Shown: in pieces, positions 1 through 12,000 of the stretch
How positions within the stretch are numbered: the stretch's first letter is position 1
How the letters are laid out: every line of letters begins with the position of its first letter
Source of the DNA: Balanoglossus misakiensis
Lineage: Eukaryota; Hemichordata
NCBI GenBank assembly: GCA_040954595.2
Contig: CM082578.2
Span: 7,502,001 to 7,566,000, forward strand
DNA length: 64,000 nt
Direction of reading: 5' to 3'
Program-made: the position numbers and the translations under genes
Notes under the pieces: model-generated
Seen by the model: the letters and a program-made list of their open reading frames with translations, nothing else
Database searches by the model: none
Told to the model about the DNA's origin: nothing

Positions 1-91
1 GCTGGCATTTCCGTCGATGTAGCGTGCCGACAGGTCACTAACAACGACTCTACTTCCTCAATAACCATCTTCATCGACGACGTAGTCGAAC
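1..91 (+). repeat. Gene A repeat R0 (partial), second-half exon
   Basis: The frame is open from base 1 and reads into a GTAAGT donor at 92, leaving phase 1. It contains the second conserved cysteine (ACRQ) and the closing strand ending DDVVE, so it is the 3' half of a cysteine-pair repeat, closest to type C. The true exon start is outside the window. Confidence 0.85.
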
Positions 92-3000
92 GTAAGTGCC
101 AGACATTTGGAGCAGAAACGAGTGCAGAATCAGAGGCAATCGGATCAGGGATACCGAAGCAGCGAAAGGAAAACAGTCGAGAATCATTTGAAAATGAGTT
201 TTACTTTCATTATTGACAAACAAATTTATTCAAATTTACGATAAAATGTGTTGTTTTTGGTTTTGCCCGTTGTTAGAAACTTTGGTGCTAATGTCATGTT
301 TGTATTTGTTATGTCCGGACAGCCTGCTCTGTCAGCTGGACGGGGCAGCCATTTCCGGTGCAGGAGAACTCGGCGTCTTCCACTCCAATCATCACTACCG
401 GTGACATCAATGGCAGTTTCCCGGAATCCAAGGCTGCAACTGCGTTCGCAATCACAAACGTTAGCCCGGGCCCGTCCGATCTATTCTCAATCGATGCAAC
501 TACAGGCGCCGTAAGTACAGTGACCACCCTAATAAATTGATATAATTTGCAGCTAACATATGCCTAAATGCGCTCTTCAATCGGCTATGAAAGTATTGAT
601 GTTTTTAAGTTTATTTTCCCAAAATATGTTATAGATACGCTAAGAAATAATATTTATGCATTTTGTTTTAGATATCAGTCGGCAGCCAAATTCCTGACTA
701 CGAGGCGCATGGCGGTTCAAGTCAGACGATAACGGTGACATGTTACCAGGTGTCTGGAAATAGCCAAGCTCAAGATGTTGATGTCGATATTCAAAACGTT
801 GATGAAGGTAACGTTAAACGTCATGACTAAGCACAAAGATAGATAGATGTGTGTGTTACGTCCTCTCTGATGGGGTACTATACCTGTAGCGTAGGCCCTA
901 CGTTCATTCATTTTTGTGCAGCAGCTATTGATATCTGACTACTGTATACTCTTTCTCCCTTCAAACCATGTAGCCTGTTCCATCACGCTGACAAACCCCA
1001 CTTACTCAGTGGTTGAGAACACTGTTTCCGGTTCTACCATCATACCTCTGTCACACATCACAGAAAGTTTCCCGGAAGGGCCCGCAACTCCGAGTTTTGT
1101 GATTGCAAGTGTCACCCCAGGACCAACGACACTTTTCGCCGTCGACGATTCCACCGGTGTGGTAAGGTTACTCTATACGATTTGCTTCCTTTACATTATA
1201 CTTTTTACCCGATTTTTCGTTTATCTCTAAGTCTAATAACGATCCCTATGTCAAATCAATTGGTTAATTAATTAATTAACAAACATATCTCATCCTTATA
1301 TTGAAGCTTAACGTCGGCAGCACTGTACCAGACTTTGAGGGTCACACAACATCCCAGACTGTGGACATTCAGTGCAAGCAAGCATCGGGCGTTGATGCCT
1401 CTGTTTCTGTTACAGTAACCATCACAGATGATCCTGAACGTAAGTCTGTAGAAACACGACGGTGCACGTATTTCCCCTTGCATTCAATCACCGTGATTGT
1501 ATGTTTTTATCCAATATTTATTACTTTAAATCTTGGCTCAAATATGAACCGGTGTAACCTTTACATAGATTATGAGCCGACATATAAATTGCACACTCAA
1601 CTCTTGAGATGATTTCATAGTCAATCTGATGAAAATGTTGACCAACTTGAAATTGACAATTTCGGATACACCATATATAACTTTTTTCCAGCAAATGAAG
1701 TTAGTATTTTCTTCTCAAAAACACGGTATAGGCTAATATTATAACTGGAATATCTTGAATTTGTTTTCGAATCAGCGTGTACCATAGCCTACAGCGGAGG
1801 CCCGTACACTGTCACCGAAAACACGAACACAGGACAAATCGTCATTGACGCTGCCGACGTAGTCTCTCAGTTTTACGAAACCCGATCATCGCCAGCTTTC
1901 TCAATCTCGGCCGTCAGTCCAGGTGCAGCCACGTTGTTTGCAATAGACGGAACGACGGGAGCGGTAAGTCGTGTACAAGCACAAATCCGTTTCAGTTGAC
2001 CTGATGCAGAATTGAACAAACTTATAGGTTGTACATGTAATATTCATGTACCTGAAATGCACGTCACGTGCAAGCAACTGGTATGCACGTTTGCGAGACG
2101 GTTGGGGATTGGTTGGTTGATGCGAGGGTCTCGGAACGTTGCTTATGATTGGTCTACACCTTTCATCGAGTAAATCTTGAATAACAAGTGCGTTCGCGTG
2201 AATGCAGTACCTTGCGAGAACAGACCTGGCTGGGAGCATAACATTAACAAAAGAGGCATATTTATATATAAAATAGCATACTCGTCAAACTTAGGGGAAT
2301 TCTCAGGTTGCTTACGAATCACACCTATAATCTTGCGAGACTTCAACGGTTCAGTCCAATTTTTAATGTTCAATAAAATTATTGAAACTTACTGTAATTT
2401 TCCACTTACCTAGATTCTGGTTGGTTCAACCTCGCCGGATTTTGAGACTGACGTAACCATTCAAACTATAACCGTGTCATGCCACCAGGACAGTGGGAGG
2501 GATAACACTTACGACGTCACTGTTACAATTGTGAATGTCGTTGAGGGTAAGTTAACTATTCCATTCCCATGGAAATAAGAAAACGCCCTGGGTTTCATTT
2601 TAGCACATTCACTGTGATTATACCTGCTGCAGTACAATCACAGTTTCATGTTGTATATGTACTATATTGCATGAATGAATGTTGACGTTTACTATACTGT
2701 AGTATTCATGCCGAAAATTGTCCTACCCTCACCGAGACCGTTTCCATCAGAGAGAGCGAGTTGAAATACTCCCGTTCCCTATATAGCTGCGTGCTGTACA
2801 CAATAGTTGTGATTGGGTATTAGGAGGGAAACTTTAATGTAATGCATATAAAAAAAATAAAGGGGGGTTAAACATTTCAGGCCCTTAACGGTACTTGTTG
2901 TACATTTCCACCTAGATTGTTCACTAAATTGGCCGGCTCAACCGTTTGGTATCGACGAGAACACAGCAACGTCAACAGCCATCGTCAGCGCTGGGGATTT

Positions 3001-6000
3001 TTCAGAAACGTTCCCGGAGACAAAGGCCGCTGACCCGTATGACATCACTGCAGTCAGTCCGGGGCCTTCGACGCTGTTTTCAATCGATCGAGCGACTGGT
3101 GTGGTAAGTGTCCGCCACTAATATCAGCATTACACATTAAAGAACTGGTCGGACCGCCGCGATTAAACCTTCCATTCGGGTTATCGTTCAATGCTTTGAT
3201 TTTCATTATCCTTCCGAATCGAAGATATAGGCTATATCTGTGATGTGATTAATCTGTTAATGCAAAGTGAACGTGACACGGTTGGGGTTGATATAGCTTG
3301 AAATATGCATTAACGTTTTTTTATGGACACTTTTTACGGTTGCAGATTTCGGTTGGTAGCGAAGTATCGAACTACGAGAGCCATGGTCCGAGTCAGACAA
3401 TAACGGTGACGTGTTATCAGGCGTCAGGCTCCAGCCAAGATCAGGATGTTGTAGTCGATATAAACGACGTAGATGAAGGTAAAAATATTCATTCAACTGG
3501 GCGCTGGATTGGCGTTGATCACCGAATCATAAATATCAGCATTTGAATAACGTGAAAAATATTAAAATCATCATTTAACTTTTAAATCATATATATATTT
3601 TCAGCATGCTCCATCACCTTGTCATCTGCGACTTACTCGGTAACCGAGAACACAGCTTCCGGTTCTGATATTATTCCTTTTGGAGACATCACAGAAGATT
3701 TCCCGGAGGGAGAAGCTACCCCTAAATATGTAATTGCTTCAGTTACTCCGGGACCGCCGACGCTTTTTGACATCGACGCCACCAGCGGCGTGGTAAGCAA
3801 CTTCTATCTCAGCTCTTACCTGTATAAGTTCACGAGAAAATTTGACTCGACTTTCCTTCTCTAGTTATTTTATTTCTCCTCGGACAGCGTCTAATTACAT
3901 CGGGCATTGTTTGAATTACAGCTGAAGGTTGGGAGCACTGTTCCCGACTATGAGACTCACGCTGCAACTCAAACGGTCGAAATCGAGTGCAAGCAGACGA
4001 CGTTCGTTGATGGCTCTATATCTGTTCCTGTCACCATTGTAGACGACCCTGAACGTGAGTTACCAAGCACTTCCATTCCAAACCTAATTTGCCCCCCCCC
4101 CCACACCATTAACCAGTTAGATGTAAATGCGAAAAATGCGTGATAAACATGTAATACTATATTTTTGTATTTTCACAGCATGCAGTGTATCTTACAGCGG
4201 AGGCCCGTACACTGTCACCGAAAACACGAACACGGGACAAATCGTCATTGACGCTGCCGACGTAGTCTCTCAGTTTTACGAAACCCGATCATCGCCGGCC
4301 TTTTCAATCTCTGCCGTCAGTCCAGGTGCGGCCACGCTCTTCGCAATAGACGGAACGACGGGAGCGGTAAGTTGTTTACAAGTACAAATTCTAGCGCCTT
4401 AGAATTGATCATTTACTTGACATATACTCGAAATGCACGTCACGTGCAACTGGTATGCACGTTTGCGAGACGGCCGGGGATTGGTCGGTTGGTGTGAGGG
4501 TCCATGCCTTTTGTCGACTAAATCTTGAAGCAGGTGTACAACAAGTGCGCTCGCGTGAATGCAATACCCTACGAGAAAAGACCTTGCTAGGCGCATCACA
4601 TAAACAAAAGAAGCATATTCTCGCCGATTATTTAAAATTGATATATAAAATAGCATATTGGTCAAACTTAGGGGAAGTTTCAAGTTGCTGACGAATCACA
4701 GCTAATCTTGCGAGACTGCAACGGGTCAGTCCAATAAAATTATTGATTTTTACTGTAATTTTCCACTTACCTAGATTCTGGTTGGTTCAACCTCGCCGGA
4801 TTTTGAGACTGACGTAACCATTCAAACTATAACCGTGTCATGCCACCAGGACAGTGGAAGGGATAACACTTATGACGTCACTGTTACAATTGTGAATGTC
4901 GTTGAGGGTAAGTTAACCATTCCATTCTCGTGGAAATTAGAAAACGCTCTGGGTTTCATTTTATCACATTCACTGTGATTATACCTGCTGCAATACAATC
5001 TCAGTTTCATGTTGTATATGTACTATATTGCATGAATGAATGTTGACGTTTACTATACTGTAGTATTCATGCCGAAAATTGTCCTACCCTCACCGAGACC
5101 GTTTCCATCAGAGAGCGAGTTGAAATACTCCCGTTCCCTATATAGCTGCGTGCTGTACACAATAGTTGTGATTGGGTATTAGGAGGGAAACTTTAATGTT
5201 ATGCATATAAAAAAATAAGGGGGGGGGGGTAAACATTTCAGGCCCTTAACGGTACTTGTTGTACATTTCCACCTAGATTGTTCACTAAATTGGCCGGCTC
5301 AACCGTTTGGTATCGACGAGAACACAGCGTCGCCAACAGTCATCGTCAGCGCCGGGGATTTTTCTGAATCTTTCCCGGAGACAAAGGCCGCTGTGCCGTA
5401 TGACATCACCGCAGTCAGTCCGGGGCCTTCGACGCTGTTTTCAATCGATCGAGCGACTGGTGTGGTAAGTGTCCGCCACTAATATCAGCATTACACATTA
5501 AAGATCTGGTCGGACCGCCGCGATTAAACCTTCCATTCGGGTTGTCGTTCAATGCTTTGATTTTCATTATCCTTCCGAATCGAAGATATAGGCTATATCT
5601 GTGATGTGATTAATCTGTTAATGCAAAGTGAACGTGACACGGTTGGGGTTGATATAGCTTGAAATATGCATTAACGTTTTTTTTATGGACTTTTTCTTCG
5701 GTTGCAGATTTCGGTTGGTAGCGAAGTATCGAACTACGAGAGCCATGGTCCGAGTCAGACAATAACGGTGACGTGTTATCAGACGTCAGGCTCCAGCCAA
5801 GATCAGGATGTTGTAGTCGATATAAACGACGTAGATGAAGGTAAAAATATTCATTCAACTGGGCGCTGGATTGGCGTTGATCACCGAATCATAAATATCA
5901 GCATTTGAATAACGTGAAAAATATTAAAATCATCATTTAACTTTTAAATCATATATATATTTTCAGCATGCTCCATCACCTTGTCATACGCGACTTACTC

Positions 6001-9000
6001 GGTAACCGAGAACACAGCTTCCGGTTCTGATATTATTCCTTTTGGAGACATCACAGAAGATTTCCCGGAGGGAGAAGCTACCCCTAAATATGTAATTGCT
6101 TCAGTTACTCCCGGACCGACGTCGCTTTTTGACATCGACGCCACCAACGGCGTGGTAAGCAACTTCTATCTCAGCTCTCACCTGTATAAGTTCACGAGAA
6201 AATTTGACCTTCTCTAGTTATTTAATTTCTCCTCGGACAGCGTCTAATTACATTGGGCATTGTTTTAATTACAGCTGAAGGTTGGGAGCACTGTTCCCGA
6301 CTATGAGACTCACGCTGCAACTCAAACGGTCGAAATCGAGTGCAAGCAGACGACAATGGTTGATGGCTCTATATCTGTTCCTGTCACCATTATAGACGAC
6401 CCTGAACGTGAGTTACCAAGCACTTCCATTCAAAACCTAATTTGCCCCCCCCCCCCACCATTAACCAGTGTAAATGCGAAAAACTGGTGCCACTGTCTCG
6501 TACTATATCCAACTATATAGCACATGACTAGAAAACGTTCATAAACATGTATATGCTATATTTTTGTATTTTCACAGCATGCAGTGTATCTTACAGCGGA
6601 GGCCCGTACACTGTCACCGAAAACACGAACACAGGACAAATCGTCGTTGACGCTGCCGACGTAGTCTCTCAGTTTTACGAAACCCGATCATCGCCGGCTT
6701 TCTCAATCTCGGCCGTCAGTCCAGGTGCGGCCACGTTATTCGCAATAGACGGAACGACGGGAGCGGTAAGAGTGTTATCTGTTTGCTTTTGTCACTGTGT
6801 ATAGAGATGCCTAATAATATGTTTCCTTTTGTTTCCCGTCGTTCACTATATTGTGATGCCTGCAGACTCTGCCGCCAGCAAAATAAAGCATGTTTTCATG
6901 TACGACCATATGTTTGTCTTAAGCACTGTCTTCCATGGTTGATGTACATGTCGTGTTCAAATTAGCCTTTTACCGTAGCAAATTCTCTGAGCATGTATAT
7001 TTTCACGTATTTACTGGTATTAACATGTATTTCATGTATGGCATTTTATAACTTTTTCGGATTATATATTGTTGTCTATCTGTGTCTTGTTCAGGTTATG
7101 GTTGGTTCAACTCCGCCTGACTTTGAGACCGATGCCACCATTCAAACGTTAACCGTGTCGTGTCATCAGGACAGCGGAAGAAACGGGTCTGACACTGTCA
7201 CAATCACCATACAGAACGTCTTTGAGAGTACGTGTCGAAGTTAATTTTTGTTATGTGCACAAAACGCAATTTTGTTCTGTCATTCTTTGCAGTATGCATT
7301 TAACCATAGACAGTATAGAGCGAATTTATGATTTCATTATAAATTCCAACATACTGACAACCCTTGAATATTTTTCCAGATTGTTCACTGACATGGGCAG
7401 GGCAGCCGTTTGCCGTCGACGAGAACACAGCGTCCTCGACTGTCATCGTCAGTGCAGCGGATTTTTCTGAATCTTTCCCAGAGACGAAGGCCGCTCAGCC
7501 GTATGACATCACAGCAGTTAGTCCCGGACCCACGAATTTATTCTCAATTGAAAGAACAAGTGGAGTGGTATGCTATGAATGGATTTTGTAGAAACATAGA
7601 CGAGTTCTCGGTTTAGTTCACGCGCCAAAATGTCTTGATTCGTTCACGTTAAACGCCAATTTCCCAATTTGAAAGTAAGGGAACAGATACCATGCTAAGA
7701 AAAGTTAACTTTCAATGAACAATTAAAAGACTTCACATGGAAATCCTACGTTTCTAATGAACGTGATGATGATCGTGGTGGTGGTGGTGGTGGTGGTGAT
7801 GATGATGATGATGATGATTTTGTTGTTTTACCTGTACGTTACAGATATCGATTGGCAGTGAAGTACCAGATTACGAGGCCCACGGTCCAAGTCAGACAGT
7901 TACAGTCACGTGTTACCAGGCGACCGGTAATAATCACGTTCAAGATGTTGTCATCAACATCGACGATTTAAACGAAGGTAGGATATAGTCAGGGCACGCT
8001 TGGTCAGAGCTACTACAGAAATATGACATATCTACCTGAACAATTCTCACGGTGAATCTTCAGTTTTGCACAGGCGACCAAACGTTCATCCAATATCAAT
8101 TTTCAGATTTCTATCCGGCCTTATATTTCAGTGTGCTCTCTTACGCTGGCGTACACTGCTTACTCGGTGGCTGAGAACACGGCCCCCGGTTCCGTCATAA
8201 TTCCCCTTGGTGACGTCACCGGAATCTTCCCGGAAGGAGCTGCATCTCCCAAGTTCGTGATTGCGACAGTGACACCCGGACCGGCGTCGCTGTTCGATGT
8301 CGACGGCGCTACTGGAGTGGTCAGTTTTCATTTTTTTAAATATGGCAGAAACAAAATGTTATCAGCAAAACATCGGTAGCAAAATCTCACAATGCATCAT
8401 GGAGACACGGTCTTTCAACTTCATTGATGTATATATTTACGAAAACCGATTTCTATGTAAACTGTACTCGATCATTGACTTGGGTGTCCGACGCTCTGTT
8501 CGCTGTCTATTCAAGAGGGGGGGGGGGGGTCGATAGACCGTTTTTTAGTTCGACACCAACTTTGATATTGAAGATTGGATGACATGCATGAAAGTCGACC
8601 AATTTCTTGATTGTGATTACATGTATCTGTTTGTGATAACTGGTGTTTTGTTTTGGTTCGCTTTGATTTTGGTGTGTTTGTGGCACAAACCCGGCAGTTG
8701 AAAGTGGGAAGCACGGTTCCTGACTTCGAAAACCACCCGGTGACTCAATCGGTTGAACTTCAATGCAAACAAACCACAAGCAATGATAACATCACCACGG
8801 TCACTATCAACATCAGTGATGAGGCTGAACGTAAGTGGACTTGAATAAAAATAATTAATCAGAATATACATTTAGAGCAGTTTTCTTAACAAACCAGGTC
8901 GAGATCCTTGTAACTGTCTTTTGGTATGTGAACTCTTCAAATTTAACCTTTCATGATTCTATAAAAGCGTCCTGTTCCGAGCAACTGTTTTAAACTTATA

Positions 9001-12000
9001 ACAACCCTTTTATCGCTACAGCCTGCACTCTGTCGTGGTCTGGAGGACCTTACTCGGTCGCTGAAAACACGAACTCGGGCGACATCGTCATCGATTCGGC
9101 TGACCTCGTCACGCAGTTCCCCGAAGGCGAAGCAGCGACGGCTTTTTCGATCACCGTCAGTCCGGGTGCAGCGACACTCTTTGACGTCAACCCGTTGACG
9201 GGAGCAGTAAGTTAATAATGAGATTGTCCTTGACCTTCACGGCTAGCTACCTTCTCTTCCATAGCACTTTGGTCTAGCCCTGTGTTTAAAGTGGCGTTGC
9301 TTGACTCATCATGTACAGACAAGTGTGCATTGTCTAGGTTGATAGTTTATGTAATGCATAGCTATATTTTGGACTATAATGAATCACCTCACTCTGTACA
9401 CACATAAACACCTTGCATGATTACCTACACCTGCAGCTATTAGTTGGATCGACACCCCCTGATTATGAAAGTGACGGCACCACTCAAACGATCACAATGT
9501 CCTGTCATCAGAGCTCGGGAAGGAACGGTTCTAACGTGATAACAGTCACCATAATTGATGTCGCTGAAGGTATGGTTAAAATCATCTCTTAATATGTATT
9601 AAATTAGCATGCAGATGATATTTTCCTATCGTGACAAGAAGTCATACCAACATTTATATTATGTTTCACTAAAATCATACCTGTAAATATTCGTATATGA
9701 ACATTATTATTAATATCTGTTTTACTGCTATATTAAATATTATTAATGGCTGCGATAAAAAATCAGAAATGCGTTTCTCTGTTTCAATATCTATGCAGCA
9801 TGTGGAATAACTTGGACTAATGCGCCTTATAGTGTGGACGAAAACTCAGGACCCAATACACCTATTATCGCTGCCGCTGATGTAAATGGTACTTTCCCAG
9901 AAACCCCAGCGAGTCCCAAATATGGCATCAATCGCGTCGACCCTGGTCCAGGTGACCTGTTTAACATAGTACCAAATGATGGATCAGTAAGTATACTTTG
10001 ATAAGTTTAATGGTGACTTGCTCTGTCCATTTTTGGAAGCATGTGCGCGTTTCTCCTTATTTTTATATAAATAACTCGACTAAACAAATTCTTAAAATGT
10101 CACCAACATAATGTTCACATTATAATGTCATAATACTTATATCTCGCCGTCGCAGATAACTGTCGGTAGCATCATACCAGATTTCGAGACGCACAGTCCG
10201 ATTCAGACGATATACGTTGACTGCTTCCAAAATCCAGGTCTCGACTCCACCTTTACCGTCGACGTCACCATAAACGACATTGACGAAGTCGCGGAGGTGC
10301 GGAATCTGCCCGCGTCTATCCGAATATCGGAATCTACGGCAGCGTCAGTGTCCGTCTTCAAGGTTTCGTACTACGACCAGGAAGGCGGGTCTGTCACAGT
10401 CGCCATAGCCTCGCAGAGTCCGGGCCTTCCAGGACCCGTGTTCACTATAGGCAACGCGGATGAAGTTATGACTCCGGCGGGACTGGACTATGATCTGGGC
10501 AGCAGAGTTTTTACTCTAGATATAACGTGAGGTTTTAAATCTTGTTTAACATAAAATAATAAACCTTTTCCACCAATTCTCCTGCTGGTGTCATGGAACT
10601 CGCGAAGTTTATTACAAAACCTTAACGACTTCTCTAACTTCACCTCCCCCGTATCACTCCTTCAGGGTCGACGATGGTACTACCACCAGTGTCCCGTCTA
10701 CCCTCCAAATTGATCTCCTGAACGAGTTTGACGAGGCGCCATTATTCGACCAGACCTCATACAGTGGGACCGTGGACGACGGAGATGGGTACGGCACACC
10801 TATAACCTGGACTGGGGCTGGCGATCCAGTGCTCGATGTAACCGATGATGACGTGGACGATATCTTGCGATATTATCTGACTGGTAATTAGAAGTGGAAT
10901 TTGCTTTCCCGTGCATGTTTCCTGTTTTTGAACCTCCTCCAGTTCGATATTATTGAGTCTGTCTCGGATGAAAATCTACCAATTTTGCCAAATGTAATTC
11001 AGGTCCCATGCACACAAAGTACACTGTTGCCAGATTGTTTTCCATACTCATGCTGGTGTATTTTAGTCCCACGCTCGTCGAGGTTGACATCGACATCACA
11101 CCCATTCTATTTTAAATCAAAGACTGACCTGCACAAATGTCCAACTATATTTATGGCGGCCAGGAAGTCGGCTCATGGTACTTGCGTCTTGTTCACTGGT
11201 CACTTGGGGTGACACAGCATTTTAATTGTCATCGCTGAGATGAAACTCATAAACAAACTTCGAAGTTGGCCCCATTTTTCTAACAAATTGACACATTTTG
11301 TATTAACCCGCACAGGTACCAACGCAGATCATTTCAACTGTGATCAGATGACTGGTTCCATATCAACGGCAAGGTCGGTGGAAGCCGATGGCGCTGGAGC
11401 CGTTGGGACGTACTCGTTGACGCTAACCGTTGTCGACTTGGCTGGGAGTAGTGCAACGACTGACGTCACCATTACTGTGAATGATACAAATGATAACTAT
11501 CCTTTATTCAGCCCGGCGTTCTACGTCAGCAGCGTCCCGGAGAACAGCGCGGCAGGTAAGGTTCAGAACACGAACAAATACATGAGAGGACAACAGCGCA
11601 TTCATTTGGGATGGGCACATTTTGATTTTTTAAGATTTTTCAGGAGTTTATGAGTCTCTCTGGGGTTTTTTTCAGCAAAGTACTTCAGCTCTTTATCGAT
11701 AGTAGAGGTATCACTCGCGGTCACTCCAATAGGTGCCAGTGATATACACATTGAATTACTGTTCTACCTAATACCCATTGCAGGTGTCACGGCCGCCAGT
11801 CTTACCGTTTCTGACCTGGACACGGGAGCATTCGGTACAGTCATCCTGTCGATTGCCAGCGGAGACGGGGGGAAGTTCGCGCTGCTCGGAAACGACTTGG
11901 TGACCACGGCCGATCCCCTGGACTACGAAGCAGCCGACACGTACAACGTAATCGCCGTGGCTACTGACGGCGGCGGGCTCATCAGTTCAGCAACCGTCAC

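Larger units (their letters stand above)
1776..4178 (+). repeat. Recent tandem duplication, copy 1
   Basis: Runs from exon 6 to just before exon 12 and carries second-half C, A, B and the introns between them. Matching landmarks in copy 2 are offset by 2,353-2,403 nt (for example 2414 and 4775, 2916 and 5277, 3346 and 5708, 3605 and 5967), and intron sequence is largely the same. Confidence 0.9.
4179..6577 (+). repeat. Recent tandem duplication, copy 2
   Basis: Second copy of the cassette of about 2.4 kb, followed by a third copy of only the type-C first-half exon (6578-6765). The intron after that exon is unrelated to the introns after exons 6 and 12, which places the breakpoints in the type-C exon. 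Confidence 0.9.

Noticed and set aside
10901-11212. 103-codon frame in the gene A intron between exons 28 and 29
   Set aside because: Begins after a phase-correct donor and does not match any EC repeat; gene B has no coding sequence at this position.
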